Shown piece after piece: positions 6,178-12,635 of a stretch of 12,635 bases of DNA; positions within the stretch are counted from its first letter, which is position 1; every line of letters begins with the position of its first letter. The DNA comes from JAQGMJ01 sp036271855 (GTDB lineage: Bacteria > Pseudomonadota > Gammaproteobacteria > Burkholderiales > JAEUOS01). The position numbers and the translations under genes were made by a program. The notes below the pieces were generated by a model, which made no database searches, was not told the DNA's origin, and was given only the letters and a program-made list of their open reading frames with translations. The stretch covers positions 1 to 12,635 of the forward strand of contig DATAZV010000347.1 in assembly GCA_036271855.1 (NCBI GenBank), given 5' to 3'.

Positions 6178-7143
6178 CTATTCGCCCTTGATCCCCGCTG
6201 CCTTGATCAGCGGCCACCACTTGTCGATCTCCGCCTTGTGGTACGCGCCCAGGCCTTCGGGAGTTTCCTGCTCGCGCGTCGGCAACTCCTGCCCCATGTC
6301 GGTAAGACGCTTGCGCACGGCGGCGTCGGCCAGGGTATCGACGACGGCAGCGCTGAGTTTCATCACCACCGGCCTGGGCGTGCCGCGCGGCACCCACAAG
6401 CCGTGCCAGATCGAGATGTACAGGCCCGGCAGGCCGGCTTCGTCCACCGTCGGCAAATCCGGCGCGCTGGCCAGGCGCGCGGGCGCGGTGATGGCGTAGC
6501 CGCGGATCTTGCCGGCGCGCAATTGCGGAATCGAGTTGAAGGCCTGGTCGAACATCAGGTCGACCTGGCCTGCCATCAGGTCTTGCAGCGCCGGGCCGGC
6601 GCCGCGGTAAGGCACCATCAGCAGCTTGGCGCCGATGATGTTGCCGTAGTAGACCCCGGCGACGTGATTCGGCGCGCCGATGCCGGAGGTGGCCATGGAT
6701 ATCTTGTCCTGGTTCGCCTTCACCCAGGCGTTGAGCTCCCTGAGGTTGTGCGCCGGCACCGCGTTCTTGCTCACCAGCACCTGCGGGTTGCTGACCAGTT
6801 GCGCCACCGGGTCGAAGGCAGTGCGCAGGTCATAAGGCAGGTTGTAAATGGCGCCGTTGACCACATGGGTGCCCCAGTGGCCGAGCGAGAGCGTGTAGCC
6901 GTCCGCCGGTGCGCGGGCGACGCGGCCGACGCCGATCGAGCCGGCCGCCCCTACCGTGTTTTCCACCAGCACGGTGCCGTTCAACGATTTGCCCATGTGC
7001 TCGGCGAGGATGCGCCCGAGAACATCGGTGGGTCCGCCGGCGGCATAGGGAATGACCATGACGACCGGGCGATTCGGATAGTCCTGCGCCTGCGCCGTCA
7101 CGCAGCAGGCGCAGGCCGCGAGCAACAGCAGTCTGCGTAGCAT
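6178..7143 (-). CDS. TctC/BUG-family periplasmic solute-binding protein 3 (lone, opposite strand)
   Basis: 321 residues. A short signal peptide (MLRRLLLLAACACC) probably cleaves after AQA at residue 19. DYPNRPVVMVIPYAAGGPTD (21-40) contains the family first strand and ligand loop. VENTVGAAGS, DGYTLSLG, VPYRGAGPA and WVPRGTPRP are the expected later landmarks. AGGGGAG lies a few bases upstream of the ATG. It is the only BUG gene here on the minus strand and has no enzyme partner: it converges with BUG protein 2 and diverges from the amidohydrolase operon. The divergent region upstream holds a perfect palindrome 31 bp before its start codon, so this gene may be controlled together with the rightward operon. 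It may act as a high-affinity binding or sensing component for the same substrate. Confidence 0.93.
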   Translation of the reverse strand: MLRRLLLLAACACCVTAQAQDYPNRPVVMVIPYAAGGPTDVLGRILAEHMGKSLNGTVLVENTVGAAGSIGVGRVARAPADGYTLSLGHWGTHVVNGAIYNLPYDLRTAFDPVAQLVSNPQVLVSKNAVPAHNLRELNAWVKANQDKISMATSGIGAPNHVAGVYYGNIIGAKLLMVPYRGAGPALQDLMAGQVDLMFDQAFNSIPQLRAGKIRGYAITAPARLASAPDLPTVDEAGLPGLYISIWHGLWVPRGTPRPVVMKLSAAVVDTLADAAVRKRLTDMGQELPTREQETPEGLGAYHKAEIDKWWPLIKAAGIKGE

Positions 7144-7173
7144 TTGTCTCCCCTTGTGTTCTGCCGGTCACGG

Positions 7174-7194
7174 CAGTTGCGGATGGCGCAACTG
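7174..7194. promoter_or_regulatory. Perfect 7-bp inverted repeat in the divergent promoter region, candidate LysR-type operator
   Basis: CAGTTGC, 7 nt, then GCAACTG. It contains the T-N11-A arrangement with dyad symmetry that is typical of LysR-family binding sites. It sits between BUG protein 3 (minus strand) and the amidohydrolase operon (plus strand). On the minus strand the 3' arm overlaps TACAGT, a possible -10 for BUG protein 3. It could instead form a leader hairpin in the BUG 3 mRNA. Confidence 0.5.
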
Positions 7195-7297
7195 TACGCG
7201 ACTTGGGACGAAAGCAAGACCGGTGGCCGCCGCAGCGTGCCACCGCAAGCTTATGCGCCGCATAGGCTGGCGACGCCACGCCGGGCCGCTTCTGAAA

Positions 7298-7326
7298 TTG
7301 ACATCCGTTACCCCGTTGTCTAAGCT
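7298..7326 (+). promoter_or_regulatory. Candidate sigma-70 promoter of the amidohydrolase operon
   Basis: A perfect -35 box TTGACA lies at 7298-7303, then a 17-bp spacer and TAAGCT at 7321-7326. The latter keeps the important first T, second A and last T of TATAAT. Transcription would start near 7332, giving a leader of about 55 nt before the ATG at 7387. Confidence 0.55.
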
Positions 7327-7371
7327 GCCCTGATCCATCCGCATGCGGGTCGCGGCTGAGAAAAACATATA

Positions 7372-7377
7372 GAGGAG
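7372..7377 (+). promoter_or_regulatory. Shine-Dalgarno sequence deciding the amidohydrolase start
   Basis: GAGGAG directly abuts an in-frame ATG at 7378, too close to serve it. ATG 7387 (9-nt spacing) or GTG 7384 (6-nt spacing) is better placed. The choice changes only three residues. Confidence 0.65.
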
Positions 7378-7386
7378 ATGATCGTG

Positions 7387-8460
7387 ATGCGCGCATGCCC
7401 TCCGCAAGTATCTTCTGCCGGCCGCCGGCGCTTCATGCGCTACGGCGCCGCCCTGGCCGCCGGCGCCGCTGCCGCGCCGCTCTCCGCCTTGGCGCAAAAA
7501 GGCCCCGGCGCCATCGACATGCATGCGCACTGGACACCCGAGCCCTACGCCAAGGCGATGGCCGCGCTCGGGCGCCCCACCTTCGCCAACGGCTCGGCCC
7601 TAAATCCGCTGATGTACGACCTGCCCAAGCGCCTGGCGTGGATGGACCAGCGCCATATCCAGACCCATGTGCTCACGCTTTCCGGCAACATGCCATGGTG
7701 GTGGGCAAGCGCCGCCGATGCGCGCGACCTGGCGCGCATGGTCAACGACTCCGCGCTCGCGGCGCACGCGAAATACCCGGACCGCTTTCTGGTCGGCGTG
7801 GCCGTGCCGATCAAGCAGCCGGAAGCGGCGCTTGCCGAACTCAACCGCATGGCCGGCAAGCCTGGCGTGCGTGCGGTAGGCCTGCCCAACTCGATCAACG
7901 GCCAGGACTATTTGTTCGGCCCGGATTACCTTCCTTTCCTGGCGCGCTGCGAGGAGCTGGGTTACCCGCTGCTGTTCCATCCGCTGGACTTCCCGCCCAA
8001 CTATTACGGCGGCCCCGAGCGCCTGGCCGGCCCGAGCTTCATCTACAACACACTGGGCTTCCCGACCGAGCACGCCAATACCGCGGAGAAGTTCATCATC
8101 AGCGGCCACCTCGACCGCTTTCCCAAGCTGCAAATCCTGCTGGCGCACGCCGGCGGCTCGTTTCCCTTCATCGCCGCCCGCCTGGAGCATGCGATGCAGA
8201 AGGGGGCCTCGAAGACCAAGCTGCAGCAGCCGTTCCGCGATTACATCCGCCGCTTTCACTACGACACCCTCACCTATTCGCTCGCCGGCCTGCGCTACCT
8301 GATCGAAACGGTGGGCCTGGACCGGGTGGTGATCGGCACCGACGTATTCGCCGCGATGGATGTCGCCGAGCCGACCTACCTGGTGGATCAGCTGGGTCTT
8401 CCGGCCGCCGAGCGCGAGATGATCCTGCGCGGCAATGCAGTGAAGCTGATGCGCCTTTGA
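7387..8460 (+). CDS. Amidohydrolase-2 family metalloenzyme (ACMSD/resorcylate decarboxylase-like) with a Tat signal peptide
   Basis: 357 residues. Residues 13-18 read RRRFMR and are followed by an alanine-rich hydrophobic stretch ending ALA-Q at 34-37. This is a good twin-arginine export signal. The mature domain carries the amidohydrolase-2 metal set: His46 and His48 in MHAHW, His198 in LLFHPLDF, His254 in LLAHAGGSF and Asp319 in IGTDVF. The spacing resembles that of 2-amino-3-carboxymuconate-semialdehyde decarboxylase. Family members decarboxylate aromatic or muconate-type acids, or hydrate/hydrolyse unsaturated carboxylates, using Zn or Mn. Export before action would be unusual for the decarboxylases and suggests periplasmic processing of a carboxylate, which fits BUG protein 4 starting 10 nt after its stop codon. 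It is the first gene of the rightward operon, behind a likely promoter at 7298-7326. The specific substrate is unknown. Confidence 0.88.
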   Translation: MRACPPQVSSAGRRRFMRYGAALAAGAAAAPLSALAQKGPGAIDMHAHWTPEPYAKAMAALGRPTFANGSALNPLMYDLPKRLAWMDQRHIQTHVLTLSGNMPWWWASAADARDLARMVNDSALAAHAKYPDRFLVGVAVPIKQPEAALAELNRMAGKPGVRAVGLPNSINGQDYLFGPDYLPFLARCEELGYPLLFHPLDFPPNYYGGPERLAGPSFIYNTLGFPTEHANTAEKFIISGHLDRFPKLQILLAHAGGSFPFIAARLEHAMQKGASKTKLQQPFRDYIRRFHYDTLTYSLAGLRYLIETVGLDRVVIGTDVFAAMDVAEPTYLVDQLGLPAAEREMILRGNAVKLMRL

Positions 8461-8470
8461 GGCTGCCGCC

Positions 8471-9427
8471 ATGCGCACCCTGCTCCTGCTCCTGGCCCTG
8501 TGCTGCGCGCCGCCCGCGCTGGCCGACGTCTATCCCTCGAAGCCGATCAAGGTGATCAGCCCGTATGCCCCCGGCGGCGGGCTGGATGTCATCTTGCGGC
8601 CCTTGCTGCAAAAGATGAGCGAGGGCCTGGGCCAGTCGCTGTACATCGACAATCGCTCCGGCGCCAACGGCATGATCGGCATCGAGGCCGGTACCAAATC
8701 TCCGCCGGATGGCTATACGCTGATCGGCGTCACCTCAGGCGCGGTAACCATCAACCCGAATGTCTATAGCAAGATGTCCTACGACACGGCGCGCGACATC
8801 ATTCCGGTGGTCAACGTCGCCAGCGCGCCTTTCGTGATGGTGATCCATCCTTCGGTGCCGGCGCGCAACGTCAAGGAATTCATCGCCCTGGCGCGCAGCG
8901 ACAAGGGCGATCTTTCTTACGGCTCCACCGGCGTGGGCGGCACCAATCACATGGGTGCGGAGCAGTTCCTGCAGCTGACGGGCCTGAAGATGGTGCACGT
9001 CCCGTATCGCGGCAGCCAGCCGCTGATGACCGACCTGGTGGGCGGCCAGGTCAAGCTGGCCTTCGATTCGATCATGGCCACGCTGCCGTTTGTACGTACG
9101 GGCAGGCTGCGCGCCATGGGCATCGTCTCGGCCAGGCGCGCGGCGATTGCGCCTGAAATTCCGACACTGGCTGAAGAAGGCGGTCCAAAGTTCGAGCTCA
9201 ATTCCTGGTACGGCGTGATGGCGCCGGCCGGCACGCCGGCGGCTATCGTCGCGCGCATCAATGCCGAGGCGGCCAAGGCGCTTGCCGATCCGCAACTGCG
9301 CGCGGTTTACGCCACCATGGGCAACGACATTATCGGCAATACCCCGGCGCAATTCGCCGCCCAGATCCGTGAAGACACCGCGCACTGGGCCGAAGTGGCG
9401 AAAGCCGCCAACGTGCACGCGGACTGA
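8471..9427 (+). CDS. TctC/BUG-family periplasmic solute-binding protein 4
   Basis: 318 residues, with a short leucine-rich signal peptide cleaving after ALA at residue 18. VYPSKPIKVISPYAPGGGLD (20-39) gives the family first strand and ligand loop. IDNRSGANGM, DGYTLIG, HPSVPARN, VPYRGSQP and MAPAGTPAA are further landmarks. The start codon lies 10 nt after the amidohydrolase stop codon with no strong Shine-Dalgarno sequence, so translation is probably coupled. Six nt separate its stop from the dehydrogenase start. This tight packing says it belongs functionally with both neighbours. It may present the product or substrate of the exported amidohydrolase for uptake. The transport membrane subunits are not in the window. 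Confidence 0.93.
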   Translation: MRTLLLLLALCCAPPALADVYPSKPIKVISPYAPGGGLDVILRPLLQKMSEGLGQSLYIDNRSGANGMIGIEAGTKSPPDGYTLIGVTSGAVTINPNVYSKMSYDTARDIIPVVNVASAPFVMVIHPSVPARNVKEFIALARSDKGDLSYGSTGVGGTNHMGAEQFLQLTGLKMVHVPYRGSQPLMTDLVGGQVKLAFDSIMATLPFVRTGRLRAMGIVSARRAAIAPEIPTLAEEGGPKFELNSWYGVMAPAGTPAAIVARINAEAAKALADPQLRAVYATMGNDIIGNTPAQFAAQIREDTAHWAEVAKAANVHAD

Positions 9428-9433
9428 GCCACG

Positions 9434-10453
9434 ATGCCAACCATTCGCTGGGGCATCGTCGGTGCTGGCGAAATCGCCCAGCGCAATATTGTCCCGGCGC
9501 TGGGCCTGGCCGAAGGCGCGGAACTTGTCGCGGTGATGAGCCGCCGGCTGGAAAATGCGCAAGCCTTCGCCGCCAGGAACAGCGTCCCCGCGGCCTACGA
9601 TTCTCTCGACGCAATGCTTGCCAATCCGCAAGTCGACGCGGTCTACATCGCCACCCCGAACAACCTGCACGCCGAACAAACCATCGCCGCCGCCTGTGCC
9701 GGCAAGCATGTGCTGTGCGACAAGCCGATGGCGTTGGAAGCCGCCGACTGCGAACGCATGATCGAAGCCTGCGAGAGCAACGGCGTGCGCCTGGGTGTCG
9801 TATTTCAGAATCGCTACCACCCTGCGCATGTCGAAGCACGCCGCCAGGCGCAGGCCGGCGTGCTCGGCGAAGTCCAGTATGCGTCGGCACAACTCTGCGT
9901 CGGCCGCCCGCGCGGCCACTGGCAGGGTTGGCGTCTCGACCCGGCCGTAGCGGGTTCGGGCGCCATCGTCGGCCAGGCAGTGCATCCGGTCGACCTGCTG
10001 CGCTTCATCATGGACAGCGAAGTCACCGAAGTGCAATGCATGACCGACCAGCAACCATCGGTACGCCCGGTGGACGACATGTCGTACACCCTGCTGCGCT
10101 TTGCCAACGGCGCCCACGCCACCGTGGTGGCGGGCACCGTGGTGCCGCGCTCGGCTAACGATGTGGTGCTCTACGGCAACAAGGCGCGCATTGCCTGCCG
10201 GGCGACGCTGGGCACTCCACCGGCTGGCGTGAGCCAGTCGCTCGCAGTCGAAGGCGACACCGCTCAACTGCAGCAGGACCACAGCGCAAGCAACTCGCCC
10301 CAGCGCTTTGCCTCGATGTTCGAAGATTTCCAGACCTGCATCGTCACGGGCCGCGATGCCGCCATCTCCGGGCGCAACGGCCTGCAGATGGTCAAGATTG
10401 CCAACGCCATGCTGGCCTCGAGCCGGCACGGCAAAGCTGTTCCCGTCACCTGA
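9434..10453 (+). CDS. Gfo/Idh/MocA-family NAD(P)-dependent oxidoreductase
   Basis: 339 residues, normal for the family. An N-terminal Rossmann fold begins IRWGIVGAGEIA, with the GxGxxA dinucleotide motif at 10-15. YIATPNNLHAEQ follows, then the family lysine Lys97 within CDKPM (the usual EKP reads DKP). The C-terminal alpha/beta domain carries the catalytic-type His184 in GQAVHPVD, with Asp187 three residues later. Members oxidise or reduce sugars, inositols and hydroxy acids; LigC, the carboxy-hydroxymuconate-semialdehyde dehydrogenase of protocatechuate 4,5-cleavage, also belongs here. It starts 6 nt after BUG protein 4 with no clear ribosome-binding site, indicating coupling, and is followed after 25 nt by the aldolase. 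A role in oxidising a hydroxyl or aldehyde of the imported compound before aldol cleavage is plausible. It is cytoplasmic. Confidence 0.92.
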   Translation: MPTIRWGIVGAGEIAQRNIVPALGLAEGAELVAVMSRRLENAQAFAARNSVPAAYDSLDAMLANPQVDAVYIATPNNLHAEQTIAAACAGKHVLCDKPMALEAADCERMIEACESNGVRLGVVFQNRYHPAHVEARRQAQAGVLGEVQYASAQLCVGRPRGHWQGWRLDPAVAGSGAIVGQAVHPVDLLRFIMDSEVTEVQCMTDQQPSVRPVDDMSYTLLRFANGAHATVVAGTVVPRSANDVVLYGNKARIACRATLGTPPAGVSQSLAVEGDTAQLQQDHSASNSPQRFASMFEDFQTCIVTGRDAAISGRNGLQMVKIANAMLASSRHGKAVPVT

Positions 10454-10478
10454 CCCACATCCACTCACCGGAGTCGCC

Positions 10479-11264
10479 ATGAGCATTTATCCCAACCACA
10501 CCAAAAAGCAGTTGGCCGAAGGCAAGATCGCCATCGGCATCGGCCTGCACCAGTCGCGCCTGATCGACATCGCCGCCATCAGCAAGACCTGCGGTTTCGA
10601 CTGGCTGTTCATCGACATGGAGCACAGCGGCCTGAACATCGACACCGCCTCGCAGATCGCCAATGCCGCCCTGCCCCTGGGCATCAGCCCGATCGTGCGC
10701 GTGCCTGGCAAAGAGCATCACCATGCTTCGCGCATGCTCGACTGCGGCGCCCAGGGCGTGGTGGTGCCCCACGTCGATACCATCGAGGAAGCAAAGAAGG
10801 TCGTCGCCCATTGCAAGTACCCGCCGATCGGCCATCGCTCCCTGTATGGCCAGCAGCCGCAGTTCCATTACAAAAACGTGCCGATCACCGAAGCGATGGA
10901 CATGGCGAACCGCGAGACCCTGGTGATCATCATGCTGGAGTCGCCCGAGGCCATCGCCCAGGCCGACGAGTTCGCCGCCGTTCCCGGCGTCGACGTTCTG
11001 CTGATCGGCACCAATGACTTTTGCGCCGAGTCCGGCATTCCCGGCCAGTATGGCTCGCCGCAGGTGGCCGCCGCCTACGAGAAGGTGATTGCCGCGTGCA
11101 AAAAGCACGGCAAGATTCCGGGCATGGGCGGCGTGGTTGACCATACGCTGATGGAAAAATACATCGGCATGGGCATGCGCTTCATCCTCTCCGGCAACGA
11201 CATCGGCTTCATGATGGCCGGGGCGCGCATGCGCGCGGATTTCCTGCATGGCCTGAAGTACTGA
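10479..11264 (+). CDS. HpcH/HpaI-family class II pyruvate aldolase
   Basis: 261 residues, the standard length. The start at 10479 is supported by CCGGAG 5 nt upstream and by the usual family opening. Catalytic positions match HpcH/HpaI: His49 in FIDMEHSG (HpaI His45), Arg74 in PIVRVP (Arg70), and metal ligands Glu154 in IIMLESPEA and Asp180 in IGTNDF. The latter two are 26 residues apart, as Glu149 and Asp175 are in HpaI. These Mg/Mn or Co enzymes cleave 4-hydroxy-2-oxo acids to pyruvate and an aldehyde, as in homoprotocatechuate breakdown or 2-keto-3-deoxy-glucarate breakdown. GTND replaces the more common GPAD, so the substrate may differ. The gene stands between the dehydrogenase and BUG protein 5 and is the likely carbon-cleaving step of this operon. 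It is cytoplasmic. Confidence 0.92.
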   Translation: MSIYPNHTKKQLAEGKIAIGIGLHQSRLIDIAAISKTCGFDWLFIDMEHSGLNIDTASQIANAALPLGISPIVRVPGKEHHHASRMLDCGAQGVVVPHVDTIEEAKKVVAHCKYPPIGHRSLYGQQPQFHYKNVPITEAMDMANRETLVIIMLESPEAIAQADEFAAVPGVDVLLIGTNDFCAESGIPGQYGSPQVAAAYEKVIAACKKHGKIPGMGGVVDHTLMEKYIGMGMRFILSGNDIGFMMAGARMRADFLHGLKY

Positions 11265-11265
11265 A

Positions 11266-11280
11266 CCGGCGCTGCGCCGG
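11266..11280 (+). other. Strong intercistronic hairpin after the aldolase gene
   Basis: CCGGCG-CTG-CGCCGG starts right after the aldolase stop codon and ends 10 nt before the Shine-Dalgarno sequence of BUG protein 5. It is followed by AAAAACAC, not by a T-run, so it is not an intrinsic rightward terminator. An mRNA-stabilising or processing hairpin, which would let the enzyme and binding-protein messages differ in level, is the more likely reading. Confidence 0.5.
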
Positions 11281-11301
11281 AAAAACACAAAGGAGACCGA
11301 G

Positions 11302-12276
11302 ATGATGAAGCCGCTCAAGGCATGGGCATGGAGTTGCGCAGTTGCGCTCGGCGCGGCGGCATTCGCGCCGGCCCGCGCCGCGGACGATTTTCCCTCGCGT
11401 CCGATCCGCGTCATCGTGCCCTACGCCCCGGGCGGCGGCAGCGACATCAGTATCCGGGTGGTCCAGAACCGCGTGCAGGAATTGCTCAAGCAAAGCCTGA
11501 TCGTCGACAACCGCGCCGGCGGCGGCACCATGATCGGTACCCGCCTGGTGGCGGGCGCCGCGCCGGACGGCTATACGCTGGGCATCATGGACCCGGCCTT
11601 TCTCGCCAATCCGCTGATGACAGACGCCAAGTACGACGCGACGAAAGACTTCGTGCCGGTCTCCCTGATCAGCGTCACGCCGATGATTTTCGCGGTGCCC
11701 GCCTCCGAGCCGGTGAAAAGCGTGAAGGAATTCGTCGACTACGTAAAGGCGAAGCCCAGCGTGTTCAACTACGGCTCGCCCGGCTCGGGCAGCGCCGGCC
11801 ACCTGGCGATCGAACAATTCCGTAATACCTTCGGCCTGAAGGGCGTGCACATTCCCTACAAAGGCTCAGGCCCGGCGATGGCGGCGATTGCGGGCGGCGA
11901 GATCAACTCGCTGATGTCCGGCTCTGCCCTGGTGCCGCTGGTGCAGGACGGCCGCCTGCGCGGCCTGGCCGTCACCGGCACCAAGCGCCTCAACAGCTTG
12001 CCCGCCGTGCCCACCTTTGCCGAGCTGGGTTTCCCGCAGGTCAACGTGCAAACCTTCGCGGCCATGGTGGCGCCGGCCGGCACGCCCAGGCCGGTAGTGC
12101 TGAAATTGCAGGCGGCGTTTGCCGGCGCGGTGAACTCGCCCGACATGAAAGTCCAGCTCGACCAGCGCGGTGCGATACCCGTGGGCAGCAGCGCCGATGA
12201 GCTGGCGGCCTTTTTCAAGGACAACACCACTAACCTGGCCAAAGTGGTGCAGGAATCAAACATCAAAATCGAGTGA
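11302..12276 (+). CDS. TctC/BUG-family periplasmic solute-binding protein 5
   Basis: 324 residues, with a signal peptide (MMKPLKAWAW then an alanine-rich core) cleaving after ARA at about residue 26. DFPSRPIRVIVPYAPGGGSD (29-48) contains the family strand and ligand loop. VDNRAGGGTM, DGYTLGI, IPYKGSGPA and VAPAGTPRP follow. AAAGGAG sits 6 nt before the ATG; ATG 11305 is an alternative one codon later. It follows the aldolase and its hairpin by 37 nt, and a 2-hydroxyacid dehydrogenase starts 4 nt after its stop codon. It is thus the second BUG gene in the same transcription unit, differing clearly in sequence from BUG protein 4, so two related ligands (for example substrate and by-product) may be bound. 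Confidence 0.93.
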   Translation: MMKPLKAWAWSCAVALGAAAFAPARAADDFPSRPIRVIVPYAPGGGSDISIRVVQNRVQELLKQSLIVDNRAGGGTMIGTRLVAGAAPDGYTLGIMDPAFLANPLMTDAKYDATKDFVPVSLISVTPMIFAVPASEPVKSVKEFVDYVKAKPSVFNYGSPGSGSAGHLAIEQFRNTFGLKGVHIPYKGSGPAMAAIAGGEINSLMSGSALVPLVQDGRLRGLAVTGTKRLNSLPAVPTFAELGFPQVNVQTFAAMVAPAGTPRPVVLKLQAAFAGAVNSPDMKVQLDQRGAIPVGSSADELAAFFKDNTTNLAKVVQESNIKIE

Positions 12277-12280
12277 ACAC

Positions 12281-12635
12281 GTGAAACCGCAAGTCATGGC
12301 CATGCTGCCGCTGTATGCGCCCGCAATGGCCGCCCTGGAACAGGAATACGAACTCCTCAAGCCTTGGGAGGCGGCCGATCCCGCTGCCTTTATCCGCGAG
12401 CACGGCGCCACGGTGCGCGCGGCGGTCAGCTCGACCAGCCGCGGTTTTCGTGCGCCGGAGTTCGATGCCTTTCCCAAGCTCGAAACCCTGGCCTGTTTCG
12501 GCCCCTACGTCACCATTTTCGATGTCGAACGCGCCGGCGCGCTCGGCGTAACCGTCAGCAACACGCCGGATGAAACCGCCGAACCGGTGGCTGATCTAGC
12601 GCTTGGCCTGATCATCTCGGTGATGCGCCGTTTGT
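12281..12635 (+). CDS. D-2-hydroxyacid dehydrogenase, N-terminal part (runs off right edge)
   Basis: 118 codons are visible, covering the N-terminal substrate-binding domain. FPKLETLACFG is followed by GVTVSNTPDETAEPVADLAL (89-108) and GLIISVMRR, the family's standard approach to its NAD-binding domain. The Rossmann motif and the catalytic Arg-Glu-His set lie beyond the edge. Members interconvert 2-keto acids and D-2-hydroxy acids; hydroxypyruvate/glyoxylate reductases are the closest in feel, but this is not certain. GTG 12281 is chosen because it starts 4 nt after the BUG protein 5 stop codon, implying coupling. ATG 12296 and ATG 12302 are in-frame alternatives. In this operon it could handle the 2-keto acid or aldehyde-derived acid released by the aldolase. 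Confidence 0.85.
   Translation, partial: MKPQVMAMLPLYAPAMAALEQEYELLKPWEAADPAAFIREHGATVRAAVSSTSRGFRAPEFDAFPKLETLACFGPYVTIFDVERAGALGVTVSNTPDETAEPVADLALGLIISVMRRL

Noticed and set aside
8735..10486. 583-residue open frame on the minus strand across BUG 4 and the Gfo/Idh gene
   Set aside because: It spans two clear plus-strand genes and their junction and shows no recognisable domain; GC-driven antisense frame.
3156..12276. The BUG genes as a recent tandem duplication array
   Set aside because: The proteins share only family-level motifs, and no long nucleotide repeat is visible between them.
1..12635. Integrase, transposase, insertion-sequence ends or CRISPR repeats
   Set aside because: No frame encodes a recombinase or transposase, and no regularly spaced repeats or terminal inverted repeats were seen. 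The only mobility hint is the tRNA-end duplication.

Overview
The window is GC-rich, with strong G/C preference at third codon positions. It carries many tripartite-tricarboxylate-type (TctC/BUG) periplasmic binding proteins, which are hugely expanded in Burkholderiales (Bordetella, Cupriavidus, Achromobacter, Herbaspirillum relatives). I infer a betaproteobacterium of the order Burkholderiales; the genus cannot be fixed from the sequence alone.

Layout. (1) Positions 1-923, minus strand: the N-terminal part of a probable cardiolipin synthase running off the left edge, preceded by a two-helix membrane protein of unknown function. (2) Positions 1059-1134: an intact tRNA-Thr(CGT) with its own promoter. 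(3) Positions 1406-4139, plus strand: a thiamine-diphosphate decarboxylase/carboligase related to benzoylformate decarboxylase, then BUG protein 1. Just after it, at 4163-4195, lies a decayed copy of the 3' end of the tRNA-Thr, so these two genes sit between a tRNA gene and a duplicate of its tail. (4) Positions 4346-6156, plus strand: a protein with the arylmalonate decarboxylase/Asp-Glu racemase fold that lacks the family cysteines, then BUG protein 2. (5) Positions 6178-7143, minus strand: BUG protein 3 alone, convergent with the previous unit. (6) A 243-bp divergent regulatory region with a promoter and a perfect LysR-like palindrome. (7) Positions 7387 to beyond the right edge, plus strand, tightly packed: a Tat-exported amidohydrolase, BUG protein 4, a Gfo/Idh/MocA dehydrogenase, an HpcH/HpaI aldolase, BUG protein 5 and the start of a D-2-hydroxyacid dehydrogenase.

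How the genes may work together. The theme is uptake and breakdown of unusual carboxylic acids: each block pairs a carbon-carbon bond-breaking enzyme with a periplasmic carboxylate-binding protein. Five BUG proteins occur in about 9 kb and no TctA/TctB membrane subunits are present, so they must use permeases encoded elsewhere or act as sensors. The right-hand operon could decarboxylate, oxidise and aldol-cleave a dicarboxylate or sugar-acid-like substrate to pyruvate plus an aldehyde; the exact substrate is not readable from the sequence. No transcriptional regulator, integrase, transposase or CRISPR array is visible in the window. No gene-free stretch exceeds 300 bases; the longest are 1135-1405 and 7144-7386.
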